A stretch of DNA of 64,000 nt. It comes from Ignatzschineria sp. RMDPL8A. Its GTDB lineage: Bacteria; Pseudomonadota; Gammaproteobacteria; Cardiobacteriales; Wohlfahrtiimonadaceae. The notes under the pieces were generated by a model, which was not told where the DNA came from, did not search any database, and saw only the letters and a program-made list of their open reading frames with translations. Shown here piece by piece: positions 40,516 through 51,716 of the stretch. The stretch spans positions 1,488,001-1,552,000 of the forward strand of contig NZ_JAPPWA010000002.1 in NCBI RefSeq assembly GCF_029815055.1, read 5' to 3'. How positions within the stretch are numbered: position 1 is the stretch's first letter; every line of letters begins with the position of its first letter. The translations under genes and the position numbers were made by a program.

Positions 40516-41386
40516 TCAAGAGACAAAAGTCTTAGTGCAAGGTTTTACCGGACAAACGGGTACCTATCACGCAAAAGAGTGCATGGCGTATGGAACCCAT
40601 ATTGTGGGCGGTGTGACCCCTGGGAAAGGGGGCGAAATCCATCTTGGAAAGCCGGTATTTAATACGATGCGCGAGGCGGTTTTAGCCACATCTGCCGATA
40701 CCAGTGTCATCTTTGTGCCCGCGCCTTTTGTGCTCGACTCCATTATTGAAGCGGTCGATGCCGGCATTACACTGATTATCGTAATCACCGAGCATGTCCC
40801 CATTCACGATATGATTATTGCGAAAAAGTATATCCAATCGGTGCCCAATGTCCGTTTAATTGGTCCTAATTGCCCGGGAATTATTGTGCCTGATGCCTGT
40901 AAAATTGGGATTATGCCGGGACATATTCATAAAAAAGGACGGATCGGCGTAATATCACGCTCGGGGACTTTGACCTATGAAGCCGTCACGCAGACTACCA
41001 CATTAGGCCTTGGGCAATCTACCTGCATTGGCATCGGCGGCGATCCGATTATTGGATTGAATCAGATGGAGATCCTCGCTTTATTTGAAGACGATCCTGA
41101 GACAGATGCCATTATTATGATTGGCGAAATTGGTGGCACCGCTGAAGAACGCGCGGCTGAATTTATCCAATCGAACATTCGTAAACCCGTGATCGCTTAT
41201 ATCGCCGGGGTTACCTCGCCCCCTGGAAAACGAATGGGCCATGCCGGCGCGATTATTGCCGGAGGGAAAGGCACGGCCGAGGATAAATTTAAAGCGTTTG
41301 AACGAGCCGGAATTACCTATACACGTTCACCGGCCGAAATCGGGCGGACCACCTACAGCGTATTAAAGCAACACAACTTACTTTAG
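40499..41386 (+). CDS. sucD: Succinyl-CoA synthetase alpha subunit
   Basis: The 295-residue partner of SucC has the CoA-binding [19 protein letters not shown] loop and the GPNCPGII segment. The phosphohistidine region is GEIGGTAEE and then [20 protein letters not shown], in which the His of GHAGAI is phosphorylated during catalysis. AGGAGG precedes the ATG inside the end of sucC, so translation is coupled. The stop lies only 7 bases from the convergent glpK stop, leaving no room for a terminator between them. Confidence 0.96.
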   Translation: MAILVNQETKVLVQGFTGQTGTYHAKECMAYGTHIVGGVTPGKGGEIHLGKPVFNTMREAVLATSADTSVIFVPAPFVLDSIIEAVDAGITLIIVITEHVPIHDMIIAKKYIQSVPNVRLIGPNCPGIIVPDACKIGIMPGHIHKKGRIGVISRSGTLTYEAVTQTTTLGLGQSTCIGIGGDPIIGLNQMEILALFEDDPETDAIIMIGEIGGTAEERAAEFIQSNIRKPVIAYIAGVTSPPGKRMGHAGAIIAGGKGTAEDKFKAFERAGITYTRSPAEIGRTTYSVLKQHNLL

Positions 41387-41393
41387 GCGCAAC

Positions 41394-42920
<1,527 letters not shown>

Positions 42921-43024
42921 TCAATCGTTCAAATATTATAATAAAAATACCATAATTCACGCGGGAATGGGTTACACTCAACTCTTAAGAATAACTATAA
43001 AACAGATTAGGAGTATTCATATTT

Positions 43025-43753
43025 ATGGCGACTCATCTCTATATTGTGACAGGTGCATCGCGAGGAATTGGTAAGGCGCTCGCAACAAAACTTGATAAAG
43101 ATCCCGAGAGCATTGTGCTCCGTATCGCGCGTAATAATCCCGAAGCCCTTGAGCACTTTTTAACCCTCGATCTTACCGATATTGATACCATTCCGGAGGT
43201 TATTAATTGGATTGATGAAAATCGGCAAGGCGCGGCAAGCATCACGCTTATTAATAATGCCGGTATGGTGGAACCGATTGGATTAATCGGGAGCGTCAAT
43301 GCCCATTCGATTCAAAATGCGGTGGCGCTCAATATTACCGCTCCGATCGCGTTAACCAATGCATTTATCGAGGCCTTAGAGGATTTTCCCGGGGAAAAAT
43401 ATGTGCTGAATATCTCATCGGGCGCGGGGCGAAAAGCTTATCTCGGTTGGGGCGTTTATTGCATGACCAAAGCGGCGCTCGATCACTTCACTCGCGTGGT
43501 CTTTGAAGAGCAGAAATCGGTTAAAAATCCGGTCTATATCGCCTCTATTGCCCCGGGCGTGATTGATACGGATATGCAATCGGTCATTCGGAGCAGTTCC
43601 ATTGAAACCTTCCCGCTTGTAGAGCGTTTTATCTCCCTTAAAGAGGAGGAGCTCTTAAGCTCCCCGGAAGAGACGGCGCAAAAACTGATCCGTTTTCGCC
43701 ATAGCGATGCGATGAAAACAACGCCGATCGCCGATGTGAGAGATTACGATTAG
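43025..43753 (+). CDS. Short-chain dehydrogenase/reductase (YueD/benzil-reductase-like)
   Basis: The 242-residue classical SDR has the cofactor loop VTGASRGIGKAL at the N-terminus, NNAG near residue 77, NISSGAG with the catalytic serine and YCMTK with the catalytic Tyr and Lys. It closes with APGVIDTDMQ. The pattern resembles YueD and sepiapterin-reductase-like enzymes that reduce diketones or pteridines with NADPH. The real substrate is unknown. The AGGAG site is slightly far (about 11 bases) from the ATG. It is convergent with the Bcr/CflA pump gene. Confidence 0.85.
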   Translation: MATHLYIVTGASRGIGKALATKLDKDPESIVLRIARNNPEALEHFLTLDLTDIDTIPEVINWIDENRQGAASITLINNAGMVEPIGLIGSVNAHSIQNAVALNITAPIALTNAFIEALEDFPGEKYVLNISSGAGRKAYLGWGVYCMTKAALDHFTRVVFEEQKSVKNPVYIASIAPGVIDTDMQSVIRSSSIETFPLVERFISLKEEELLSSPEETAQKLIRFRHSDAMKTTPIADVRDYD

Positions 43754-43771
43754 CGGAATGATCCGTGCTGA

Positions 43772-44965
43772 TTAACCAGCATGACGTTTTTGATAAAACA
43801 CCACCAAGAAGAGATAGGCAAAGAGCGCTGAGATCCCACAAAATGCCATTACCGGCACCATCAGCGCTTGATTATGCCCGACGATGAAACTTGCAATCGA
43901 GCCGATCATAAATTGTGAGGCGGAATTGAGCGCCATCGCCGCGCCCGCTTGATGATAATTGAGCTCAATAATTTTCGACGCAAGGTTATTGCCCACAAAG
44001 CCCGATACGCACATCAATAAAAAGATCGAAATAAGGAAGCTAATCAGCGAATAATCGGCAAAGAAGAAGGTAATCACACCGGCAACCGCCATCCACGAGA
44101 GCCCAAACATAATCAGGCTATTGACGGAAAATCGGCGCAGCAACACGATATTAAGGAGCGCACTAATAATCACCCCAATAATATTGATTCCAAAGAGGAG
44201 ACTAAAGGTCTGCTCGCTCACTCCGTAGGTCTGCTGATAAAGATGCGGCGAGCCGGTAATATAGGCAAATACAAAGCCCGAAGGAAGCGCACACCCTAAG
44301 ATTGAGCCGAGCGAATCGGGCTTTTTAAGAATGCGAATGTAATTATAAAAAGTGCCGAGAATGCTCACCTCTTGGCGATCCTCTTTTTTATAGGTTTCTG
44401 GGAGGAAAAAGAGCGTCGAGAGAAAGGTAATTATCCCAAAAAACGCGAGTAGCCAGAAAAGTGCCCGCCATGAATCAAAGAGTTTCAAAACTTGGACGCC
44501 AATAAAAGGCGCTGCGAGCGGCGCGATCATTAAAATCACCTGCACTACCGACATCATCATCGCCACTTTTTTTCCGCTAAAGACATCACGGATAATAGCC
44601 CGTCCGACCACCATGCACGCCCCCGCTCCGATCGCTTGGAAAAATCGCGCATAAATAAGGTATTCAATGGAGGTGGCAAAGGCGCTAATAATGCTGGTGG
44701 CGGTATAGATCACCGAGCCGATTAAAACCAGTTTCCGCCGGCCATATTTATCCGAGAGTGAGCCATAAAACATCATCCCGATACAAAGCCCGGTTAAAAA
44801 GGTAGTGAGCGTTCGTTTTACATCGGAAGGATCGGCATTGAGCCCCTCTTGGATCTGTAAAAATGCGGGGAGATAGAGATCAATCGAGAGCGGACCAAAA
44901 GCCGCCATCAGCGTTAAAATCGCCACTAAAAAATGAGCCGCGGGCAAAGCCTTCGGTTGAATCAT
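43772..44965 (-). CDS. Bcr/CflA-family multidrug efflux MFS transporter
   Basis: A 12-helix major-facilitator protein of 397 residues. Family marks are the N-terminal GPLSIDLYLPAF in helix 1, the loop motif GSLSDKYGRRKLVLIG between helices 2 and 3, RFFQAIGAGACMVVGRAIIRD in helix 4 and an APLAAPFIG helix 5 segment. Such drug:proton antiporters export bicyclomycin, chloramphenicol-type drugs or other hydrophobic compounds. Start ATG 44965 is favoured over an in-frame TTG at 44992 because AAGGG lies 8 bases before it. Confidence 0.9.
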   Translation of the reverse strand: MIQPKALPAAHFLVAILTLMAAFGPLSIDLYLPAFLQIQEGLNADPSDVKRTLTTFLTGLCIGMMFYGSLSDKYGRRKLVLIGSVIYTATSIISAFATSIEYLIYARFFQAIGAGACMVVGRAIIRDVFSGKKVAMMMSVVQVILMIAPLAAPFIGVQVLKLFDSWRALFWLLAFFGIITFLSTLFFLPETYKKEDRQEVSILGTFYNYIRILKKPDSLGSILGCALPSGFVFAYITGSPHLYQQTYGVSEQTFSLLFGINIIGVIISALLNIVLLRRFSVNSLIMFGLSWMAVAGVITFFFADYSLISFLISIFLLMCVSGFVGNNLASKIIELNYHQAGAAMALNSASQFMIGSIASFIVGHNQALMVPVMAFCGISALFAYLFLVVFYQKRHAG

Positions 44966-45186
44966 AGATACATCCCTTACAATCGATCGCAAATAAACGA
45001 GCCGATAGTATAGCAGATAGAATAGGAATTATTCTCAATTCGAATCGTACGAAACGGATCGCTTTAAGGCACTTCTCTATTTATATCAAGCAAACACCGC
45101 TTTCGGGGTGATATTTCCCACCGTTTACGCTAAAATTAAGGATTGTCTTATTTATTCTTTATTCGATTCAAGGTGGATAAACCAAT

Positions 45187-46569
45187 ATGATCAAACTCTA
45201 CAATAGTCTTACCCGTAAAAAAGAGGATTTTACACCCATTGCACCGCCTAAGGTCAATATGTATGTCTGCGGAATGACAGTCTACGACTATTGTCACATT
45301 GGTCATGCGCGTTCACTCGTTGCCTTTGATATGATCAATCGCTACCTACGTTTTGCCGGTTATGATGTCAATTTTGTGCGCAACATCACCGATATCGACG
45401 ATAAAATCATTGCCCGCGCCAATGAGCGTGGTATCACAATTGGTGAGCTGACTACCGAATTTATCGATGCGATGCATGAAGATTGTGACGCGCTGAACGT
45501 TATGGCACCCGATCATGAACCTCGCGCGACCGATTATATCGGCGGCATGATTGAGATGATCGAAACCCTTATTGAAAAAGGGCTCGCTTATGAAGCTAAA
45601 AACGGCGATGTCTACTATCGTGTGCGTAAATTCCCGGAATATGGCAAATTATCGAACCAAAATATCGATGATCTTCGCTCGGGTGAACGCATTGCCGTTG
45701 ATGAACATAAAGAAGATCCGCTCGATTTTGTGCTCTGGAAACGTGCAAAAGAGGGAGAACCTGCGTGGGAATCGCCCTTTGGTAACGGTCGTCCGGGCTG
45801 GCATATTGAGTGTTCGGTAATGAGTAAGGAAAAACTTGGCGAACATTTTGATATTCACGGCGGTGGAATGGACCTTAAATTCCCCCATCATGAGTGTGAA
45901 ATTGCCCAATCGGAAGGTTGCCACGACACGCCGATGGCGAACTTTTGGATGCATAACGGCTTTATCAATATCGATAATGAAAAGATGAGTAAATCGCTCG
46001 GAAACTTCTTCACCATTAGTGAGATTTTAGCGCGCTATCCGGCGGAAGTGTTACGCTTTTTCATCTTAAATGCCCACTATCGCACGCACATTAATTACTG
46101 CGATGAGACCATTGAGCAATCAGAAAATGCACTCAAGCGTTTCTACACCGCTCTAAATCAAGTGGCGATTGAGGATCGTGATGAGGCCCTGTTTGACAAG
46201 GCAATCGCGGAAAATCATGATTATATTGTTCGCTTTAAAGAGGCGATGAATGATGATTTCAATACCCCGCTTGCCTTAAGTGTGATGCATGAGGTGGCCG
46301 CACAGCTCAATATCCATAAAGATGCGCTGCACCACGCCATTTTAAAAGGGCTTGGAAATGTGCTCGGCATTTTAACGGAAGAGCCAAAAAAATTCTTACA
46401 AGGAGACCAAACGGACCTTGATTTTGACATCGACGCCCTCATTACTAAACGTAATGAAGCACGCGCGAATAAAGATTGGGCCGAGTCCGATCGCATTCGT
46501 GATGAATTGAAGGAAAAAGGCATTGTTCTTGAAGACAAGGATGGCCAAACAACGTGGAGACGTATTTAA
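45187..46569 (+). CDS. cysS: Cysteinyl-tRNA synthetase
   Basis: The class I aminoacyl-tRNA synthetase of 460 residues has the zinc cysteine and HIGH motif in CGMTVYDYCHIGHARS. Further zinc ligands lie in ECSVMS and PHHECEIAQ, and the KMSKS loop is EKMSKSLGN. The C-terminal domain ends in GIVLEDKDGQTTWRRI, as in the family. An AAGGTGG ribosome site precedes the ATG. It is immediately followed, without a gap, by the YbeD gene. Confidence 0.98.
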   Translation: MIKLYNSLTRKKEDFTPIAPPKVNMYVCGMTVYDYCHIGHARSLVAFDMINRYLRFAGYDVNFVRNITDIDDKIIARANERGITIGELTTEFIDAMHEDCDALNVMAPDHEPRATDYIGGMIEMIETLIEKGLAYEAKNGDVYYRVRKFPEYGKLSNQNIDDLRSGERIAVDEHKEDPLDFVLWKRAKEGEPAWESPFGNGRPGWHIECSVMSKEKLGEHFDIHGGGMDLKFPHHECEIAQSEGCHDTPMANFWMHNGFINIDNEKMSKSLGNFFTISEILARYPAEVLRFFILNAHYRTHINYCDETIEQSENALKRFYTALNQVAIEDRDEALFDKAIAENHDYIVRFKEAMNDDFNTPLALSVMHEVAAQLNIHKDALHHAILKGLGNVLGILTEEPKKFLQGDQTDLDFDIDALITKRNEARANKDWAESDRIRDELKEKGIVLEDKDGQTTWRRI

Positions 46570-46845
46570 ATGATTAATCCAGAAACTGGCGAATCGCTCA
46601 TCGAATTTCCCACCTACTTTACCTATAAAGTGGTTGGCGGTAATGATGAGGCATTTGAACCGGCGATTTTATCGCTTGTTGAGCGCGTCGCTCCTCCCGT
46701 TAAAGAGGAACATATCGTGCGCACGTTCAGCAAAACCAATAAATATATGACCTTAACGCTCAAAGTTTATGTTACAACTTCAGAAGAAGTTCATTCGATT
46801 TATGAGCATTTAAAAGGTGAAGAGCGCGTTTTATGGGCGCTGTAA
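46570..46845 (+). CDS. ybeD: YbeD/DUF493 family protein
   Basis: This 91-residue protein matches the YbeD (DUF493) family: LIEFPTYFTYKVVGGNDEAF at the N-terminus and SEEVHSIYEHLKGEERVLWAL at the end. The fold is ACT-like ferredoxin and small-ligand regulation has been suggested; the function is not established. Its ATG directly abuts the cysS stop, with GGAG in the end of cysS serving as ribosome site, so the two are co-translated. A terminator follows. Confidence 0.9.
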   Translation: MINPETGESLIEFPTYFTYKVVGGNDEAFEPAILSLVERVAPPVKEEHIVRTFSKTNKYMTLTLKVYVTTSEEVHSIYEHLKGEERVLWAL

Positions 46846-46866
46846 TCCTTAAATTTTAATGATTTA

Positions 46867-46900
46867 AAAAGAGGCCATCCTGTGATCGGTCTCTTTTTTT
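46867..46900 (+). terminator. Terminator of cysS-ybeD
   Basis: AAAGAGGCC pairs with GGTCTCTTT (one G-T pair), 11-base loop, followed by a long T run. Confidence 0.85.
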
Positions 46901-46934
46901 GTTTGATTCCATCCATTCTTGCAAGGAGAGCAAC

Positions 46935-47522
46935 ATGAAACAGATCGCCGTATATTGCGGATCAAATTTAGGGGAAGACCCCAACTATTTAGCCGGCGCT
47001 AAAGCGCTTGGAAAAGCGATGGCTGAAAAAGAGATTACCCTAGTCTACGGAGGCGGCGCGATTGGTCTCATGGGCGCGGTGGCCGATTCGGTGCTTGAGC
47101 ATGGCGGCAAAGTGATCGGTGTGATCCCGACCTTTTTAAAAGAGATGGAAGTCGCTCACGAAGGCGTGACGGAATTGATCGTCACACCCGACATGGTCAC
47201 CCGTAAAGCTAAAATGATGGAGCTTTCCGATGGATTTATCGCAATGCCCGGCGGGATTGGTACGCTCGAAGAGCTCTTTGAAGTACTCTCCGCGTCACAA
47301 TTAAAACTCCACCATAAACCTACTGGGCTACTCAATATCTCAGGTTTTTACGATCCCCTTGTGACCTGCATTAAGAGCATTATCGCGCAAAAATTTATGC
47401 CTGAATCGAATCTCTCCCTCTTTGATAGCGACGCTGATCCTGAAATCCTATTAACCAAAATGGCCAACTATGCGCCCCACTTCACCTCAAAATGGCAAGA
47501 TCCCAGTTATTTGAAGAAGTAG
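46935..47522 (+). CDS. LOG-family nucleotide phosphoribohydrolase (TIGR00730)
   Basis: The 195-residue Rossmann protein begins KQIAVYCGSNLGEDPNY. It carries LVYGGGAIGLMG and the catalytic MPGGIGTLEELFE of the LOG family, which hydrolyses nucleoside monophosphates such as cytokinin-type N6-substituted AMP to base and ribose 5-phosphate. ATG 46935 has AAGGAG 8 bases before it; an in-frame TTG at 46899 lies in the preceding terminator and is rejected. It is a distant paralogue of PpnN at 12332-13759, so the window holds two members of this superfamily. Confidence 0.9.
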   Translation: MKQIAVYCGSNLGEDPNYLAGAKALGKAMAEKEITLVYGGGAIGLMGAVADSVLEHGGKVIGVIPTFLKEMEVAHEGVTELIVTPDMVTRKAKMMELSDGFIAMPGGIGTLEELFEVLSASQLKLHHKPTGLLNISGFYDPLVTCIKSIIAQKFMPESNLSLFDSDADPEILLTKMANYAPHFTSKWQDPSYLKK

Positions 47523-47584
47523 GATATATTGCTATATTGCTTTTGGGAGTTGAGCGACTCTAAAACCTCATCTCTCGAGGGCGT

Positions 47585-48670
47585 TTACGCTTTATTGGCC
47601 TCTCGATAATAGGGTTTATCGATAACCCGTATAATAAAATCAAAATAGATTACTGTGATTATAAGGCTTGTGGCAAAAGCGACCCCTAAGCCGATCAATA
47701 GATAATACGCGGAGGCATTAATCATGATGCTAAAAAGATTGGTCAAGATTCCGAGCCTCCAACCATATTTTATGATTTTTTCTACATAGCGCCACTTCGA
47801 GCGTTCCTTGGTAAGATCGGCAATCATCGAAAGCAGCGATAGAACCATTAATCCTGAAAAAATGTATGCCAATAGCAAAAACATTTTGATGAACATATCT
47901 TCTCCCGCCGACCCGATTCCGGATCCCGCCCCCATTGCCACGGCTAAAAATGCCATGATTATTCCCACTAGTAGCATGAGTCCGCTCCGCACTAGTGTTT
48001 TCTGATCTTTTTCCCGCTGAAGACGCACGCTATAGGGGAGTTCAGGCTCGATCATCACCCTCATTTTATCCTTTTTCCCCGTTAAAAAGAGCCTATTTTT
48101 CTCTAAAATCGGCACGCCCAGCGCATGAACCGAATCCCCCTCTTTTAAGACTTGAGAAAATTCAAACGGCGCGTGGAGAGTCATCTCCGTCTCTTTTTTA
48201 AGATAGATCCGCCCCGTACCATCATTGATGCAAAAATCTTCTGAATCATAGTAACTATCGGCAGTGCTTGCTAGATAGACAAAGGGTTTACTTAATGCTC
48301 GCGACTCAGGATCACGATCGCTCATTTCAATATATCCCTTGATGATGACTCTGTTAGCCGGCTCGTCAGGATTTTTGGAGGAACTGCTTGAGATGTCTGC
48401 GGACGCCACTCTCTTATAAATGTCTGATATTGCCTCCGGCGCGAATGAATGAGCATCACCCAGCGGTTTATTTAAACGATGAAAGGGATCACTCAATGCC
48501 TTAAAGAGCCTAATATAAGTGAATACTTCTCCAGTAAATATCACAAGTAACAACAATCCGACCGACCAGAAAACGCCCCCATCAACAATAATCACGATAA
48601 ACAGAAATGCTAAAATAATTGGAACGAATTTGGCCATCAGCCGCTCTTTTATCGTATCTTTCTTTGTCAT
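47585..48670 (-). CDS. Multi-pass membrane protein with GIDE-like domain
   Basis: The 361-residue protein has two N-terminal hydrophobic segments (about residues 15-50), a soluble region (about 60-225) and about four further transmembrane helices to residue 350. The soluble part contains IKGYIEMSDRDPESRALSKP, then FCINDGTGRIYL and a VLKEGDSVHALG segment. This resembles the order seen in MULAN/GIDE-like domains (side-exit, D-G-T-G loop, G-D-x-V-x-x-x-G). The match is by eye and tentative. It is convergent with the LOG gene. Function unknown. Confidence 0.65.
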   Translation of the reverse strand: MTKKDTIKERLMAKFVPIILAFLFIVIIVDGGVFWSVGLLLLVIFTGEVFTYIRLFKALSDPFHRLNKPLGDAHSFAPEAISDIYKRVASADISSSSSKNPDEPANRVIIKGYIEMSDRDPESRALSKPFVYLASTADSYYDSEDFCINDGTGRIYLKKETEMTLHAPFEFSQVLKEGDSVHALGVPILEKNRLFLTGKKDKMRVMIEPELPYSVRLQREKDQKTLVRSGLMLLVGIIMAFLAVAMGAGSGIGSAGEDMFIKMFLLLAYIFSGLMVLSLLSMIADLTKERSKWRYVEKIIKYGWRLGILTNLFSIMINASAYYLLIGLGVAFATSLIITVIYFDFIIRVIDKPYYREANKA

Positions 48671-48778
48671 TTTAAGGGTGCTTATTTGTTATTGTAGAGA
48701 AACGTTCATGCTATCAGGCTCTTAGACATTCTTTAAGATTTGCATCAATGATGGCCGATAATTGGATAGGTAACAAAT

Positions 48779-49609
48779 TTATGAAATAAATGAGGCGCGT
48801 CCACGAAGTTTGGCTTTATCGGTCTCACTATTAACAATATGCATTTTTTTATGGCAATTTGGACACAGTGCAACGGTATTTTCTATCGTATCTTTTCCAC
48901 CTTGCGCAAGCCATATAATATGATGTGATTCCAAATAAGGGGCACCTCTTGGAGTATTAAAGGGAGCGGCTTGATCACACAATTGGCACATTCCTTTCGC
49001 TCTACGTTTGGCATATTCCGCAACATAGACATTACGTTTATAATTAGTTGCCAACTCTTGATAAAGCTCTAATGTATCGGCAGCAAGAAGCGCTTCTGCT
49101 AACACCTCTTCATCGGATAACTTACTTAGGCGGCGTAATTTTATTCGCGTTGCAGCATCAATATCGTCTTTTAATAATAACCGCGACCCATGTGTTAATT
49201 TAAGAGGAAAAACGCACACATTTCTTAAATTGCCTGTGCTATCCGGTTGCTGCTCTTTATATGGCTCATCCGCTAATTCCATTTTTCCTGTATAGGTATA
49301 TTCTTTATCTTTAAACACCTCAAATAGATAGATGTTTACTTGATTTGTCTCCGACTCATAGAGCGTTTTGTTTTGGCTCTGATCAAATCGCTGATCCCCA
49401 ATCGTCCCCATCCCGGTATAATGCAAAATATCATTTTCCCAACGATCATCATAGATAGATTTAATATGATTAGAGACCAGGACTAGAGCATTTGTTTTAA
49501 GTGATCGCCTCATTCCACCTTGAGGACTGCATAAGAATATCTCACAAAGCTCATGATTATTTAATTTGGTGCCGATCTGTAAATTATTAATTAATTTTTG
49601 ATACATCAT
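48779..49609 (-). CDS. HNH endonuclease with ScoMcrA-like SRA domain (type IV restriction-type)
   Basis: The 276-residue nuclease has an N-terminal SRA-like domain (about residues 8-140): the stretch GGMRRSLKTNALVLVSNH, then DDRWENDILHYTGMG and NKTLYESETN. A C-terminal HNH domain (about 205-265) shows CQLCDQAAPF, LESHHIIWLAQGG, ENTVALCPNCHKKMH and two zinc CxxC pairs. By family knowledge such proteins recognise modified DNA (methylated or otherwise marked) and cut it, acting against phages or foreign DNA. A GGAGGG site lies just before two adjacent ATGs. No partner gene is adjacent, in keeping with stand-alone type IV systems. Confidence 0.82.
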   Translation of the reverse strand: MMYQKLINNLQIGTKLNNHELCEIFLCSPQGGMRRSLKTNALVLVSNHIKSIYDDRWENDILHYTGMGTIGDQRFDQSQNKTLYESETNQVNIYLFEVFKDKEYTYTGKMELADEPYKEQQPDSTGNLRNVCVFPLKLTHGSRLLLKDDIDAATRIKLRRLSKLSDEEVLAEALLAADTLELYQELATNYKRNVYVAEYAKRRAKGMCQLCDQAAPFNTPRGAPYLESHHIIWLAQGGKDTIENTVALCPNCHKKMHIVNSETDKAKLRGRASFIS

Positions 49610-49711
49610 TTCCCTCCTTTATAGATCACATATCTTTACATAATGATACGTAACATAAAGAAAGCAAATGCATCTTCATATATTTTGATGTTGTTAAAAT
49701 TCGTAGAGAAC

Positions 49712-49744
49712 AAAAAAGCCTAGACTCGTTAAAATCTAGGCTTT
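49712..49744 (-). terminator. Terminator of the DEAD-box helicase gene
   Basis: On the - strand AAGCCTAGA pairs with TCTAGGCTT across a 10-base loop and is followed by a T6 run. Confidence 0.88.
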
Positions 49745-49803
49745 CTGATTACCCTTTTCAATAGTTGATCAGGGCGATTTGATTAATTTGATTAAATTAA
49801 CAA

Positions 49804-51480
49804 CTAACCTGCGTGACGTGAACGGCGTGGTTTTGCGTTATCAAAGCTACGTTTTGCTTTGAAACCGCCCCCTTCGCTATCACGACGGCTACGGCGTTCG
49901 CCACGATTGTTGTCATTATCGCGACGATCTGAGAATTGACCGCGTTCATTGCGATCTGAACGACCACGACCACCGCCAAAGCTACGCTCGCCTTGATTAT
50001 TGCTATTGCCACCACGACGCGATTCAAATCCACGTTCATTGTGCGCTGCACGCTCACGACGACCTTCGCCACCACCGCGACGATTATCGCGATCACCACG
50101 GGCTTCAAAACGATCATTACTACGCTCGTTACGTCCACCGCGCTCACCGCGAGATTCAGAGAAATCACGACGGCCACGGCTTTCACGGCGCTCTTCATTA
50201 CGGCCTTCGCCACGACGACCACCACCGCTATTACGGCGTGAGCGACCGCGACCTTTTCCGCCGCCATTGCCACCCATTGATGGAGTTTTGTGAGGCTCTA
50301 ATCCTTCGATGACGTTCGCTTCAATCTCTTGATCGATAAAACGAGTCACTTCTGAAAGTAGGCGACCATCTTTATGATGAAGAATCGTTACCGCAACACC
50401 GCTACGACCCGCACGGCCAGTACGACCGATACGATGCACATAATCTTCGGCTTTACGAGGAAGACCGATATTAATCACGTGAGTGATCGACGCAACGTCA
50501 ATCCCGCGCGCTGCAACATCCGTTGCGATTAAGATTTTAGTACGACCACGGCGAAGATCATCTAAACGGCGATTACGCACATTTTGTGGTAAGCCGCCAT
50601 GTAAGAAGCTTGCAGATACGCCTTCATCACGAAGTTCATCGGCAATTTCTTCACTCTCTTTTTGCGTTGGTGCAAACACTACCGCTTGGTCGATCGCGGC
50701 ATCATCAAGCCAATGACGTAAAATTTTACGCTGATGCTCTTTACCGTCCGCCCAGTTTAAAAGCTGTTCGATTTTTGGATTAATATTATCTTTAATCGCA
50801 AGCTCAACACGAACCGGATGATCCATCATGCTTTCCGCTAAATCCATCACTTTACGTGGGAATGTTGCTGAGAACATTAAGGTTTGATTAACGTTATGAC
50901 AAGCATTATGAATCGCTTTAATATCGTCTGAGAAGCCCATATCAAGCATACGGTCTGCTTCGTCAGCAACGAAGAAACGCACATCATCAAAGTTAATCGC
51001 ATTTTGATTATAAAGGTCTAAAAGACGGCCCGGCGTTGCAACCACAAGCGCGACATTTTGTAACTCTTTAATTTGACGACGATATGGCATACCACCGACC
51101 ACTGTTGCAATGCGGAGGTTACGGCTATCGCCTTTTAATAAAATTGCTTCTTTAGAAACCTGAAGGGCAAGTTCACGCGTTGGGCACATAACAATGGCCT
51201 TAGGTTTTGCAACTTGCATGCGCTCACGATCTCCGCGACCACGACGTGGACGAGATTGTGAATCGCCAGAAGGAGAATCACTCTCTTCTGTTAAAATTTG
51301 GTGTAATGTGGGTAATAAAAACGCAGCCGTTTTACCGCTACCGGTCTGGCTACTTACCATCACATCTGCGCCGCCCATTGCAACCGGCACAACTTTATTT
51401 TGAACCTCTGTAGGTTCGTTATACCCCATTTTTGCCACAGCTTCGAGTAACGTAGGATGGAGATTTAATTTTGAAAACAT
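49804..51480 (-). CDS. DEAD-box RNA helicase with RGG-rich tail (RhlE-like)
   Basis: The 558-residue ATP-dependent RNA helicase has all core motifs: Q-motif region PTEVQNKVVP, motif I SQTGSGKT, Ia PTRELALQ, Ib TPGRL, II DEAD, III SAT, V ATDVAARGID and VI HRIGRTGRAGR. A short Arg/Gly-rich insertion separates motifs I and Ia. The C-terminal 150 residues are a low-complexity RGG/SRG/ERR tail expected to bind RNA. It is closest to RhlE-type enzymes, which act in ribosome assembly, RNA decay or cold growth. The tail gives long repetitive sequence whose opposite strand produces false frames. Confidence 0.92.
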   Translation of the reverse strand: MFSKLNLHPTLLEAVAKMGYNEPTEVQNKVVPVAMGGADVMVSSQTGSGKTAAFLLPTLHQILTEESDSPSGDSQSRPRRGRGDRERMQVAKPKAIVMCPTRELALQVSKEAILLKGDSRNLRIATVVGGMPYRRQIKELQNVALVVATPGRLLDLYNQNAINFDDVRFFVADEADRMLDMGFSDDIKAIHNACHNVNQTLMFSATFPRKVMDLAESMMDHPVRVELAIKDNINPKIEQLLNWADGKEHQRKILRHWLDDAAIDQAVVFAPTQKESEEIADELRDEGVSASFLHGGLPQNVRNRRLDDLRRGRTKILIATDVAARGIDVASITHVINIGLPRKAEDYVHRIGRTGRAGRSGVAVTILHHKDGRLLSEVTRFIDQEIEANVIEGLEPHKTPSMGGNGGGKGRGRSRRNSGGGRRGEGRNEERRESRGRRDFSESRGERGGRNERSNDRFEARGDRDNRRGGGEGRRERAAHNERGFESRRGGNSNNQGERSFGGGRGRSDRNERGQFSDRRDNDNNRGERRSRRDSEGGGFKAKRSFDNAKPRRSRHAG

Positions 51481-51716
51481 AAAAAACTATCGGCCTTATT
51501 GCTAAGGTCGCCTTTTATAAGCTTGGAATGTGCTTGATCATTCTCGGTCAGAAGAAACATCGACCGGATACTACTCTTAAGTGTCAAGTACACTTAGCTC
51601 ATAATCTCACATTATGAATTCACTGGGCGATGAGGAAAGGAGGAATCATACGCTGTTTTATAAAAAAAGCAACGCTTATTTACTTTTTTATTTGCCTCAA
51701 GGGGCGTTAATTCATC

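Noticed and set aside
49797-50273. Long valine/alanine-rich frame inside the 3' end of the DEAD-box helicase gene
   Set aside because: It is a shifted-frame reading of the repetitive RGG-coding tail; composition is biased by the repeats and there is no ribosome site or known domain.
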